Of a stretch of DNA of 14,243 nt, positions 1 through 6,930 are shown one piece after another. Positions within the stretch are counted from its first letter, which is position 1. Every line of letters begins with the position of its first letter. The notes below the pieces were generated by a model. The model did not search any database, was not told where the DNA came from, and saw nothing but the letters and a program-made list of their open reading frames with translations. The stretch lies in contig DASUZK010000026.1 in the NCBI GenBank assembly GCA_036376915.1, positions 1-14,243 on the forward strand, written 5' to 3'. The translations under genes and the position numbers were made by a program. This stretch comes from VRUE01 sp036376915 (lineage in GTDB: Bacteria > Actinomycetota > Thermoleophilia > Solirubrobacterales > 70-9).

Positions 1-62
1 GGCACCCCCTACCCAAAACACTCCAGCGAGGCTCCCGCCGAGCGTTTTGGGTAGGGGGTGCC
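1..62 (-). terminator. Long hairpin after the acylase gene, probable terminator
   Basis: Bases 1-19 and 44-62 are perfect reverse complements. After one mismatch (20/43) three more pairs form (21-23 with 40-42), leaving a 16-base loop. The hairpin begins 20 bases past the stop codon of the acylase gene read on the minus strand, a position fitting a transcription terminator for the end of the operon. Any T-tract would lie to the left of base 1 and cannot be seen. The window begins exactly at the outer edge of the left arm, so this could instead be the end of a larger inverted-repeat element or a repeat at which an assembly stopped. Confidence 0.5.
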
Positions 63-82
63 GACGCCTCCCCCGCCAACCC

Positions 83-2713
83 CTACCGCGGCAGCCTCTG
101 GGTCAGGGTGACCACCTGCTGGAACGTCGGGCGGTTCTGGAAGGGGAAGGGGCCCAGTTCTACGCCGGAGGTGACCGTGGGCCGGTTTTGGTCGAAACAG
201 GACGGCTGGGGGCTGGAGGCACATTTACCGTTGCCCCCGCCGTACATCGCCGCGGGGGTGATCTTCAGCGCCCGGGCGAGGCTGCGCTGGAGCGCCTTGC
301 GGCAGCGCTGCTTGGATCCCTTGCCGCAGTAGACGCGACTGTAAGCGCCCTTCGGTCGCGGGCCGAAGAGGGTGCGCAGGTCCTTGGAGACGTAGCCCCA
401 CCAGCCGTCGAAGAAGTCGGGGGCGTCGGGCGAGCCGCCGGTGTGGTCGCCGACCTCGAGCATCCCCTCCAGCCGTTCGAATGCCTCGTCGCCGAGCGAG
501 GGCTTGAACTCCGCCGCGACCAGCTTCGGCCACCAGGCGTCCATCAGCTCGATCGCGGGGGTTTCCTCGTCGACTCCATCGCGGTCGAGGTCGCGACGGT
601 GCGCGCCCGCTTTGTGCCAAGCGCGCAGAGTCGACAGCGCGCCGCGCAGCGCCGGCTGCTTCGGCTTGCCGATCGCGTCGAAGACGATCGGCAGCAACCG
701 GTAGCCGCGCAGGTCCTGCGTCGCAGGCTCCTCCATCGCCTGCACCAGCTGGGCGATCGTCATCCGGCGCTTGCCCTTGGTCGCCGCCCGCACCTTGTCG
801 GCGATCATCTGCGAACGGAACAGCGGGCCGTAGGCGTACTGATCGTCGGCGGCGCCCCATCCTGGCGCCTGCTTGTTGTTCCAGGAGACGAGGAAGTCCG
901 GATCGACCGCCTGCGGGTGCTTGGCGAAGGGCAGGTAGTCGGCGGTCCGATTAGCAGGCTTGAAGCCCTTCCAGTCGAACTCGCCGGTGCCGAGGACCGG
1001 GAAGTCGGGCGAGGTTCCCTGCCGCTGGGGCATCGCTCCCGAGAGGGCGTAGGCGATGTGCTCGGAGTCGACGTAGGCCCAGTTGAAGAGGAAGTTGATA
1101 TTGGAGACCGCCTTCTTGAAGGCGGCCGGCCCGGTGAGGAAACCCGGTTCGTTGAGCTGGCCGAAGCCGATCACGGACTCCACCTCGTGGAAGTAGGTGC
1201 TGCGCTGGCGCACGAAGGCGACCGCCTGTCCCCGCACCTTGCCGCGGGCGTAGACGATCCCGTGCACCGTGCGATAGGCCGTCAACGTCTGCGACCCTGC
1301 TTCGGTGGAGTCGATCGCGTTCGGCGCCCAGCTCTCGGCCTTCTCGAGCTTTTCCATCGGCCTGCACTTGCCGCGGTAGCGATAGCTGAGCTTGCCCTGG
1401 CAGAGCACCTCGGCGAAGGTGTCGACGTTGTCGGAGGTCGCCGTCGTCGCGCTCCAGGCGTAGTCGCGCCCGTGCCCGAGCAGGACGAAGAGGTTGAGCC
1501 CGGCGAAGGAGGCACCGCGAGCGTCGATGCCGGGGCCGTGCAGATCCTGCTCCATCAGGATCTGGGGCACGAAGTAGCCGACCTGGGGGCCCATCACGGC
1601 AAGCGGGTGGCCGGTCGCCGAGCTCTGGGCGGAGACCAGCTCCCAGTTGGAGGAGTGGCCGCCCTCGCCGATGGCGCGCTGGATCGCCTCGCCGAAACCA
1701 CCGCCCCCTCCGGAGGGGGCGCTCGACGCGGTGGCGATCGTGGTGTCGCGCACCGAACCCCGGTCCGGAAGCGCCAGGCCGCGCTCGGCGAAAGCGCTGC
1801 GGGTCTCGTACGGGAAGCGCTCGGAGATCGTCGTCGGGGCCTCCGGGTCGTTCTTGGAGCGGAAGCCGAGCCACGCCTTGCGACCGGCCCTGCGGCCGAA
1901 GCGGTCGACGAAGGCCTGCATCGTCAGGGCAGAACCGAGCTCATTGCCGCCGCCGCGACCGAAGATGCCGCCGACGAGCGAGGCGATCGCCACCACGTCC
2001 GTCGGCTTCCAGGCTTCGATCGGCTTGTTGAGGAGGGCGTACTCCCCCGGCCTCAGGGCGGAGTCGGCTACGGCAGCGGCGATGTAGGCGTTGATCCCGT
2101 CGACGTAGCTCTGCACGTCTTCGAGCGCCTGCTGGCCCGCCTGGCCATAAAGCCTGGGCGCCTGGTCGAGCTGCTTCTGCAAATCTGCCTCGGTGTATGG
2201 GGCGAAGCCCCACTGGGTGGCGTCGGCTTCCGCGTTGGACCCACCGAGGAACGAGGCGAGCTCGGCACGCCCGGTATGGCGCAGCACGTCCATGAGGAAG
2301 AGGCGATCGGCCGCGCCGGCGTAGCCGGCGCCGAACATCGTGTCGCCGCGAGTGTCGCCGTAGACGTGCGGCACCCCGTAGGCGGAGTCGCGGACGATCG
2401 TCACGCCGGGCCTCGGTTCGATCGTCGAGGCGACTACGCCGAGCGGGACGCCGAAGGTCGCGTCCTTGAAGTAGGCGGAGACCCCCGCGTCGGTCAGCTC
2501 CGGCGAGCCGTAGACGAGGTCTTCGTAGAGCGGCTGCTGATCGGCGAAGTGCGATGGAATCGCACCAGTGCCGCGGAAGGCGAAGATCTGGCCGAGCGTG
2601 TCGAGCCCGTTCTCGCCGGGCGGCAGCACGTTGCGGAAGCCACCGGCGTCGTTCGTTCCATGAGGCTGCACCGCCGCGGGCGCGGGGGACACTCCAAATG
2701 AGACGATCAACAA
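83..2713 (-). CDS. Penicillin acylase family protein (secreted Ntn hydrolase precursor)
   Basis: This 876-residue protein belongs to the penicillin/acyl-homoserine-lactone acylase family of N-terminal nucleophile amidases, which cut themselves into alpha and beta chains. The alpha region (about 100-160) has the family pattern RDSAYGVPHVYGD, then GAGYAGAADRLFLMDVLRHTGRA. The predicted beta-chain nucleophile is Ser355 in GHSSNWELV. It aligns without gaps to the SNMW start of E. coli penicillin G acylase, followed by GPQVGY at 375-380. A WNN motif at 611-613 is the likely oxyanion asparagine. DLDRDG at 708-713 resembles a calcium loop. Six cysteines in three close pairs (438/450, 796/804, 831/839) suit an exported protein. 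The start is uncertain: the first usable codon is TTG at 2713, which leaves a short hydrophobic leader ending APAA. The reading frame is open 13 codons further up to the map stop and would add an Arg-Arg n-region, but it holds only CTG as a possible start. The substrate cannot be read from the sequence. Confidence 0.88.
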   Translation of the reverse strand: MLIVSFGVSPAPAAVQPHGTNDAGGFRNVLPPGENGLDTLGQIFAFRGTGAIPSHFADQQPLYEDLVYGSPELTDAGVSAYFKDATFGVPLGVVASTIEPRPGVTIVRDSAYGVPHVYGDTRGDTMFGAGYAGAADRLFLMDVLRHTGRAELASFLGGSNAEADATQWGFAPYTEADLQKQLDQAPRLYGQAGQQALEDVQSYVDGINAYIAAAVADSALRPGEYALLNKPIEAWKPTDVVAIASLVGGIFGRGGGNELGSALTMQAFVDRFGRRAGRKAWLGFRSKNDPEAPTTISERFPYETRSAFAERGLALPDRGSVRDTTIATASSAPSGGGGGFGEAIQRAIGEGGHSSNWELVSAQSSATGHPLAVMGPQVGYFVPQILMEQDLHGPGIDARGASFAGLNLFVLLGHGRDYAWSATTATSDNVDTFAEVLCQGKLSYRYRGKCRPMEKLEKAESWAPNAIDSTEAGSQTLTAYRTVHGIVYARGKVRGQAVAFVRQRSTYFHEVESVIGFGQLNEPGFLTGPAAFKKAVSNINFLFNWAYVDSEHIAYALSGAMPQRQGTSPDFPVLGTGEFDWKGFKPANRTADYLPFAKHPQAVDPDFLVSWNNKQAPGWGAADDQYAYGPLFRSQMIADKVRAATKGKRRMTIAQLVQAMEEPATQDLRGYRLLPIVFDAIGKPKQPALRGALSTLRAWHKAGAHRRDLDRDGVDEETPAIELMDAWWPKLVAAEFKPSLGDEAFERLEGMLEVGDHTGGSPDAPDFFDGWWGYVSKDLRTLFGPRPKGAYSRVYCGKGSKQRCRKALQRSLARALKITPAAMYGGGNGKCASSPQPSCFDQNRPTVTSGVELGPFPFQNRPTFQQVVTLTQRLPR
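1702..1721. repeat. Perfect 20-base palindrome inside the acylase linker
   Basis: The ten bases 1702-1711 (cgccccctcc) are the exact reverse complement of 1712-1721. Read on the minus strand the palindrome encodes APSGGGG within residues 332-339, a glycine run in the linker that precedes the predicted autocleavage serine at 355. It can fold as a hairpin in either strand. Whether it is an inserted element or a chance G/C palindrome cannot be told from one copy. Confidence 0.6.
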
Positions 2714-2744
2714 CGAGAGTGTCAGTACACGACGCGTAGGAAAA

Positions 2745-2758
2745 GCGTAGCGCTACGC
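2745..2758. repeat. 14-base palindrome across the map stop codon
   Basis: The sequence gcgtagcgctacgc at 2745-2758 is a perfect palindrome. It contains the TAG stop of map (2753-2755) and lies between map and the acylase gene. It could form a small hairpin in the transcript at the junction between the conserved operon and the accessory gene. No T-tract follows on either strand, so I do not call it a terminator. Confidence 0.5.
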
Positions 2759-3511
2759 CTCTTCGTGCCAGGGAGTGAGGATTCGGGGCCCATCGGCCGT
2801 GACGGCGACGGTGAACTCGAAGTGGGCGGCGAGCGAGCCGTCGTCGGAGTAGACGGCCCAACCGTCGTCCCCCATCCGCACAAGCGCACCGCCGGCGTTG
2901 ACCATCGGCTCGATCGCCAGCACCGTCCCCTCCTCCAGGACCGGGCCCTTGCCGGCCGTGCCGAAATTGGGAACCTGCGGCTCTTCGTGCATCTCCCTGC
3001 CGATCCCGTGGCCGACCAGGGTGCGGATGATCGAGAGGCCCTCGATCTCCACCGCTCGCTGGATCGCGGCCGAGACGTCACCGAGCCGGTTGCCGGGCTG
3101 CATCTGCTCGACGCCGGCGAACAGAGCCCCCTTGGTGACGTCCAGCAGCTTGCGCGCCTCCTCCTCGACCGGACCGATCGGCAGGGTCATCGCCGCATCC
3201 GCGACCCAGCCGTCCTTGACCACGCCGACGTCGACCGAGAGCACGTCGCCCCGCTTAAGCTCGTAGGGCCCGGGAATCCCGTGCACGACCATCGAGTTGG
3301 GCGAGGCGCAGATCGACCCGGGGAAGCCGCGGTAGCCCTTGAAGGCGGGCTTGGCACCCTGCGAGCGGATCAGCTTCTCGGCGGCATCGTCGAGCTCCGC
3401 GGTGGTGACGCCGGGCCGAGCCTTGGTCGCGAGCATGCGCAGGCAGCGGACGAGGATCTCGCCGGCGGCGGCCATCTGGTCGACCTGCTCCGGCGTCTTG
3501 CGGATGATCAT
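2753..3511 (-). CDS. map: Methionine aminopeptidase, type I
   Basis: The enzyme removes the initiator methionine from nascent proteins in the cytosol and needs two divalent metal ions. Starting at the ATG at 3511 it has 252 residues and begins MIIRKTPEQVDQM, which matches the usual start of the family. A GTG at 3520 would add three residues. Neither start has a clear Shine-Dalgarno sequence. The metal ligands are all present (numbered from the ATG): Asp94 in SVDVGV, Asp105 in VADAAMT, His168 in GHGIG, Glu201 in AIEPMV and Glu232 in HFEFTV. His77 in VVHGIP and His175 in EMHEEP are the conserved substrate-side histidines. There is no N-terminal zinc-finger extension. It follows adk, the normal order at the end of the spc operon. 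Confidence 0.96.
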   Translation of the reverse strand: MIIRKTPEQVDQMAAAGEILVRCLRMLATKARPGVTTAELDDAAEKLIRSQGAKPAFKGYRGFPGSICASPNSMVVHGIPGPYELKRGDVLSVDVGVVKDGWVADAAMTLPIGPVEEEARKLLDVTKGALFAGVEQMQPGNRLGDVSAAIQRAVEIEGLSIIRTLVGHGIGREMHEEPQVPNFGTAGKGPVLEEGTVLAIEPMVNAGGALVRMGDDGWAVYSDDGSLAAHFEFTVAVTADGPRILTPWHEEA

Positions 3512-3534
3512 TCGGTACACGCTAGTGGCCGAGG

Positions 3535-4215
3535 TCAGATGGCCTCGTCGGCCTCGAGGCGCAGCGTTGCCAGGGTTCGGCGGATCTCGTCGGCGACGGC
3601 ATCGGGAGACTCGGCGCCGTCGATCCGCCGCAGCAGGCTACGGGTGTCGTAGTGCTCGACCAGCGGTGCCGTCTTGGCGTGGTACTGCTCGAGCCGGTGG
3701 CGAATCACCTCGGGCTTGTCGTCGTCGCGGATGACGAGCTCCGAGCCGTCGATGTCGCAGACGCCGTCCTGCCCCGGCGGGTTGAAGTCGACGTGGAAGA
3801 CGTGGCCCCCCTCGACGCAGGTTCGGCGCCCGCCCAGCCTGCGCACCACCTCGTCGTCGTCGACGTCGATCAGCAGCACCGCTGTCAGCTCCCGGTCCAG
3901 CTCGGTCAGCTTCGCGGCCAGCGCCTCGGCCTGCGGGGCGGTGCGGGGAAAGCCGTCGAGGATGAAACCGTCGGCCGCCTCGTCGGAGTCGATCCGCTGG
4001 CCGATCATGCCGACGATCACCTCGTCCGGCACCAAGTCGCCGCGGTCCATGTACTGCTTCGCGGCCCGGCCCAGCTCCGTCCCCTCGCGGACCGCCGCCC
4101 GCAGGATGTCGCCGGTGGCCCAGTAGGGCAGCTCTAGATCGGCCTGCAGCCGCTCCCCCTGCGTTCCCTTCCCCGACCCGGGCGGACCGAGGAGGACTAG
4201 GTTCAGCTCGGACAT
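3535..4215 (-). CDS. adk: Adenylate kinase
   Basis: Adenylate kinase interconverts ATP plus AMP with two ADP. The 226-residue protein is the long form with a LID domain. The P-loop GPPGSGKGT is at residues 10-18, the AMP-site TGD at 34-36, DGFPRT at 87-92, and the LID runs from about 127 to 165 with GRRTC, VFHVDFNPP and the RDDD that closes it. LID zinc sites normally have four ligands in two pairs (CxxC, then CxxC or CxxD). Here only Cys133, Cys153 and Asp156 are present and the second position is Gly136, so the site is probably weak or lost. The gene lies 10 bases after secY and 23 bases before the preferred map start, the standard secY-adk-map order. Confidence 0.97.
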   Translation of the reverse strand: MSELNLVLLGPPGSGKGTQGERLQADLELPYWATGDILRAAVREGTELGRAAKQYMDRGDLVPDEVIVGMIGQRIDSDEAADGFILDGFPRTAPQAEALAAKLTELDRELTAVLLIDVDDDEVVRRLGGRRTCVEGGHVFHVDFNPPGQDGVCDIDGSELVIRDDDKPEVIRHRLEQYHAKTAPLVEHYDTRSLLRRIDGAESPDAVADEIRRTLATLRLEADEAI

Positions 4216-4225
4216 TGTCCGGAGC

Positions 4226-5500
4226 CTATTTGAGGAAGCCCTCGTAGTTGCGCATCATCAGCTGCGCCTCGAGCTGCTTCACGGTTTCCAGCGCGACGCC
4301 GATCACGATCAGGATCGAGGTGCCGCCGAAGGCGAAGTTGGCGGCTGTCTGACTAAGCAGGATCGTCGGCAGCGCCGCCACCGCGCCCAGGTAGAGCGCG
4401 CCGGGGAAGGTCAGCCGGGAGAGGATGCGATCGAGGTACTCGGCAGTCGGCCTCCCGGGCCGCACGCCGGGGATGAACCCGCCGTATTTCTTCAGGTTGT
4501 CAGCCTGGTCGACCGGGTTGAACGTGACCGCTGTGTAGAAGTAGGTGAAGACGACGATGAAGAAGACCTCGCCGACGACGTAGGCCCAGCTTTCGGGGCT
4601 GAAGAAGGCGGCGAAGTCGAGTGCCGCGGGGGTATTCAGAAGCTGGCCGATCGTCGGCGGGAAGGCCATGATCGATGCGGCGAAGATCACCGGGATGACG
4701 CCGGCCATGTTGACCCGCAGCGGCAGGTAGGTGGAGCCGCCGGAGGTCATTTTGCGCCCGACGACGCGTTTCGCGTACTGGACCGGGATGCGGCGCTGCC
4801 CCTCCTGGACGAAGACGATCGCGACGATCACCGCGAGCGCGAGGAAGGGCATCATCACGACGAAGACCTGGTCGGGGTTGTTCCACCAGGCGCTCAGGCC
4901 CTGGGGCAGCCCGGACACGATCGAGGCGAAGATCATCAGCGAGATGCCGTTGCCGATGCCGCGCTGGGTGATCAGCTCGCCGAACCACATCAGCAGCGTG
5001 CAGCCGGCTGTCAGCGCGATCACGATCAGCAGGACCTCGGAGCCGCCGAGGTTGGCGATCGCGTTGTTGCCGCCGGCCTGTTCGCCGAAGGAGCGGAAGA
5101 GGAAGACGTAGCCGAAGGACTGGCCGAACGCCAGGCCGACGGTGAGGTAGCGCGTGTACTGGGTGATCTTCTGCTGGCCGACCTCGCCTTCTTTCTGCAG
5201 CTTCTCCAGCGAGGGCACGACGACGGTGAGCAGCTGCAGGATGATCGACGCCGTGATGTAGGGCATGATCCCCAGCGCGAAGAGCGAGAGGCGCGAGAGG
5301 CTTCCGCCCGAGAAGGTGTCGAGGAAGCCGAGGATGCCGCCGCCGGCGAAATTGCTCTCCAGTTCCTTCACGGCTTCGAGGTCGACGCCGGGAGCGGGGA
5401 TGTAGGCACCGAGCCGGTAGAGCAGCAGCATCGCCGCGGTGAAGGCGAGCTTCTTGCGAATCTCGGCGACGCTGAATGCGTTCGCAATAGTTTGGAGCAT
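4226..5500 (-). CDS. secY: Preprotein translocase channel subunit SecY
   Basis: SecY forms the membrane pore through which SecA or the ribosome threads unfolded proteins. The 424-residue sequence shows the usual ten hydrophobic segments. The first is preceded by the amphipathic N-terminus MLQTIANAFSVAEIRKKL. The second segment carries GIMPYITASIILQLL, and the cytosolic C5 loop has GGFIPGVRPGRPTAEYLDRI, including the conserved Arg needed for translocation. Its ATG shares one base with the rplO stop (TAATG at 5502-5498), so it should be translationally coupled to L15. Length and order are normal, and I see no truncation. SecE and SecG are not in the window. Confidence 0.98.
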   Translation of the reverse strand: MLQTIANAFSVAEIRKKLAFTAAMLLLYRLGAYIPAPGVDLEAVKELESNFAGGGILGFLDTFSGGSLSRLSLFALGIMPYITASIILQLLTVVVPSLEKLQKEGEVGQQKITQYTRYLTVGLAFGQSFGYVFLFRSFGEQAGGNNAIANLGGSEVLLIVIALTAGCTLLMWFGELITQRGIGNGISLMIFASIVSGLPQGLSAWWNNPDQVFVVMMPFLALAVIVAIVFVQEGQRRIPVQYAKRVVGRKMTSGGSTYLPLRVNMAGVIPVIFAASIMAFPPTIGQLLNTPAALDFAAFFSPESWAYVVGEVFFIVVFTYFYTAVTFNPVDQADNLKKYGGFIPGVRPGRPTAEYLDRILSRLTFPGALYLGAVAALPTILLSQTAANFAFGGTSILIVIGVALETVKQLEAQLMMRNYEGFLK

Positions 5501-5997
5501 TACGGCTCCAGAGTGTGGCAGGAACCGCCTGCCGCTTCTATCTTCTCCTTCGCCGCGGCGCTGAAGCCGTGCGCTCGCACCGTCAGCTTCTTCGAGATCT
5601 CGCCGCGAGCGAGGATCTTCACCGGGTCGGAGCGCTTGGCGAGCCCCTTCTCCTTGAGGGCCTCGGGAGTCACCTCGGCGTCGGCCTCAAAGCGCTCCTC
5701 GAGGTCGGCGAGGTTGACCGGCTGGGACTTCGTCCTGAAGTTCTCGAACGGCATCGACTGCTTTTTGTGCGGGCCACGGAGCTTTCGCATCCGCATGTGG
5801 ATCGGGTTCTGCCCGCCCTCGTAGCCGGCCTTCCGCTTGGACCCCGAGCGCGACCCGGCGCCCTTGTGACCCCGCCCGGAAGTCTTCCCCAGCCCCGAGC
5901 CCTCGCCGCGCCCCAACCGCTTCCGCGGCCGCCGCGACCCAGGCTTCGGCTTCAAGTTATGCAGCCCGATCTCCTCCGAGCGCGCCTTCTCAGCCAT
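5500..5997 (-). CDS. rplO: 50S ribosomal protein L15
   Basis: L15 is a late-assembling large-subunit protein that binds 23S rRNA. The 165-residue protein has the typical Gly/Arg/Lys-rich N-terminal arm with GRGEGSGLGKTSGRGHKG (residues about 29-46) followed by the folded C-terminal half ending in the family-like KITVRAHGFS-type region (here KLTVRAHGFSAAAKEKIEAAGG). It is slightly longer than the usual 145-150 residues. The start ATG at 5997 lies inside the end of rpmD, overlapping it by eight bases in another frame, and the stop overlaps the secY start. Confidence 0.97.
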   Translation of the reverse strand: MAEKARSEEIGLHNLKPKPGSRRPRKRLGRGEGSGLGKTSGRGHKGAGSRSGSKRKAGYEGGQNPIHMRMRKLRGPHKKQSMPFENFRTKSQPVNLADLEERFEADAEVTPEALKEKGLAKRSDPVKILARGEISKKLTVRAHGFSAAAKEKIEAAGGSCHTLEP

Positions 5998-6169
5998 CGT
6001 TCACCTCAACCAGGTGCGAGACAACCGCAAGCTGCCCCTTCAACTGAGGACTGTCCTTCCGCTCAACAGCCTTCCCGATCCGCCCCAGCCCAAGCGCCTT
6101 AAGCGTCGCTTTCTGGCCGGGATTGGACCCGTTAGCCGATCGAACCTGCTTGATCTTGACCCCGCTCAC
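5990..6169 (-). CDS. rpmD: 50S ribosomal protein L30
   Basis: This small gene encodes 59 residues starting at GTG 6169. The protein reads MSGVKIKQVRSANG, then PGQKATLKALGLGRIGKAV, and ends VVSHLVEVNDG. This is the compact bacterial L30 (uL30) fold with the conserved KVTQVRS-like strand and LGLGRIG helix turn. The GTG overlaps the rpsE stop as GTGA and the stop (5990-5992) overlaps rplO by eight bases, so all three are coupled. Codons ending in T (GTT, CTT, GCT) are commoner here than in the surrounding cores. It sits in its normal place between rpsE and rplO. Confidence 0.93.
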   Translation of the reverse strand: MSGVKIKQVRSANGSNPGQKATLKALGLGRIGKAVERKDSPQLKGQLAVVSHLVEVNDG

Positions 6170-6930
6170 GAGGACTCCTCAGCGGCCGGGGTCTCCCCAG
6201 CTTTCGCCTCCTCGGCGGTGGCGGTCTCCGTCGCAGGTGCCTCAGCTTTCGGCTCCTCGGCAGGTGCGGCCTCTGCAGGCTTGGCAGCCTCAGCCGTTTC
6301 GTCCGCGGGTGGCGCTGTAGGGGGAACCGCCCCCGAGGACGCTTCAGCCGCAGGGGGTGGTGGGTCCCCTGCAGCGACAGAGCCCGCGGCAGATCCGTTT
6401 GAACTCACACCCAAAACCTGAGAAACCGTCAATCCACGAAGCTCGGCAACCTCCTCGGGCCGCCTCAAACGAATCAACCCGTCCATCGTCGCCTTCACCA
6501 GGTTGATCGGGTTCTGCGTCCCGATGCTCTTGGTCAGCACGTCCTTCACCCCGCCAAGCTCGAGCACGGCGCGAACGCCGCCGCCGGCGATAACCCCGGT
6601 ACCCGGACTGGCTGGCCGCAGGACGACGTGGCCAGCGCCGTAGCGACCGATGATCTTGTGGGTGATCGTCTGCCCGTATTTGGGGATGCGAATCAGGTCC
6701 TTGCGGGCGTTCTCGACGCCCTTCTGGATCGCCAGCGGCACCTCGCGAGCCTTGCCGTAGCCGATCCCGACCACACCCTCTTCGTCGCCGACGGCGACGA
6801 GCGCGGTGAAGGAGAAGCGACGACCGCCCTTGACCACCTTGGCGACGCGGTTGATCTCGATCACGCGCTCCTGCAGGTCGAGCCCGCGCGGGCTCACCGT
6901 CTCGACGTTGGTTGTGTCCATTCCCTTCAT
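6166..6930 (-). CDS. rpsE: 30S ribosomal protein S5 with acidic C-terminal tail
   Basis: S5 sits at the back of the small subunit near S4 and S8 and helps decoding accuracy. Starting at ATG 6930 there are 254 residues; ATG 6921 is a close alternative. The double-stranded-RNA-binding domain runs from about 20 to 85 (ERVIEINRVAKVVKGGRRFSF begins at 21), and the second domain from about 90 to 172 with GTGVIAGGGVRAVLELGG. The normal protein ends near residue 175. The last 80 or so residues are a low-complexity Ala/Pro/Glu/Thr tail with no positive cluster, unlike a typical ribosomal protein. The reading frame is open far upstream into rplR, but no ATG, GTG or TTG occurs between the rplR stop and 6930, so the start is well placed. 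A 187-base gap separates it from rplR. Confidence 0.95.
   Translation of the reverse strand: MKGMDTTNVETVSPRGLDLQERVIEINRVAKVVKGGRRFSFTALVAVGDEEGVVGIGYGKAREVPLAIQKGVENARKDLIRIPKYGQTITHKIIGRYGAGHVVLRPASPGTGVIAGGGVRAVLELGGVKDVLTKSIGTQNPINLVKATMDGLIRLRRPEEVAELRGLTVSQVLGVSSNGSAAGSVAAGDPPPPAAEASSGAVPPTAPPADETAEAAKPAEAAPAEEPKAEAPATETATAEEAKAGETPAAEESS
6320..6372. repeat. Two short hairpins in the coding sequence of the S5 tail
   Basis: Bases 6320-6324 and 6330-6334 are five G and five C with a five-base loop. Bases 6350-6356 (gcagggg) and 6366-6372 (cccctgc) are perfect complements with a nine-base loop. Both lie in the low-complexity tail of rpsE, where they encode the stretches around residues 187-203 (GDPPPPAAE and AVPPTA). 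They do not match the 55-base unit of rplE and rpsQ. Confidence 0.45.

Noticed and set aside
47..2701. An 884-codon open frame on the plus strand opposite the acylase gene
   Set aside because: It is the antisense shadow of a high-GC gene. Its translation is Arg/Gly/Val/Leu-rich without any family motif, while the opposite strand encodes a recognisable Ntn hydrolase.
2711..2755. Stop-codon read-through making a Map-acylase fusion
   Set aside because: The two are in the same frame with 13 sense codons between, but a cytosolic enzyme fused before a secreted one makes little sense. No recoding signal is evident beyond the small palindrome.
1941..2861. Open frame on the minus strand overlapping the acylase and map ends
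   Set aside because: It is out of frame with both real genes and its product is an Arg/Ala-rich low-complexity string.
6320..6372. The S5 tail palindromes as further copies of the 55-base unit
   Set aside because: The sequences and encoded peptides differ. Only the general pattern of palindromes in a disordered tail is shared.
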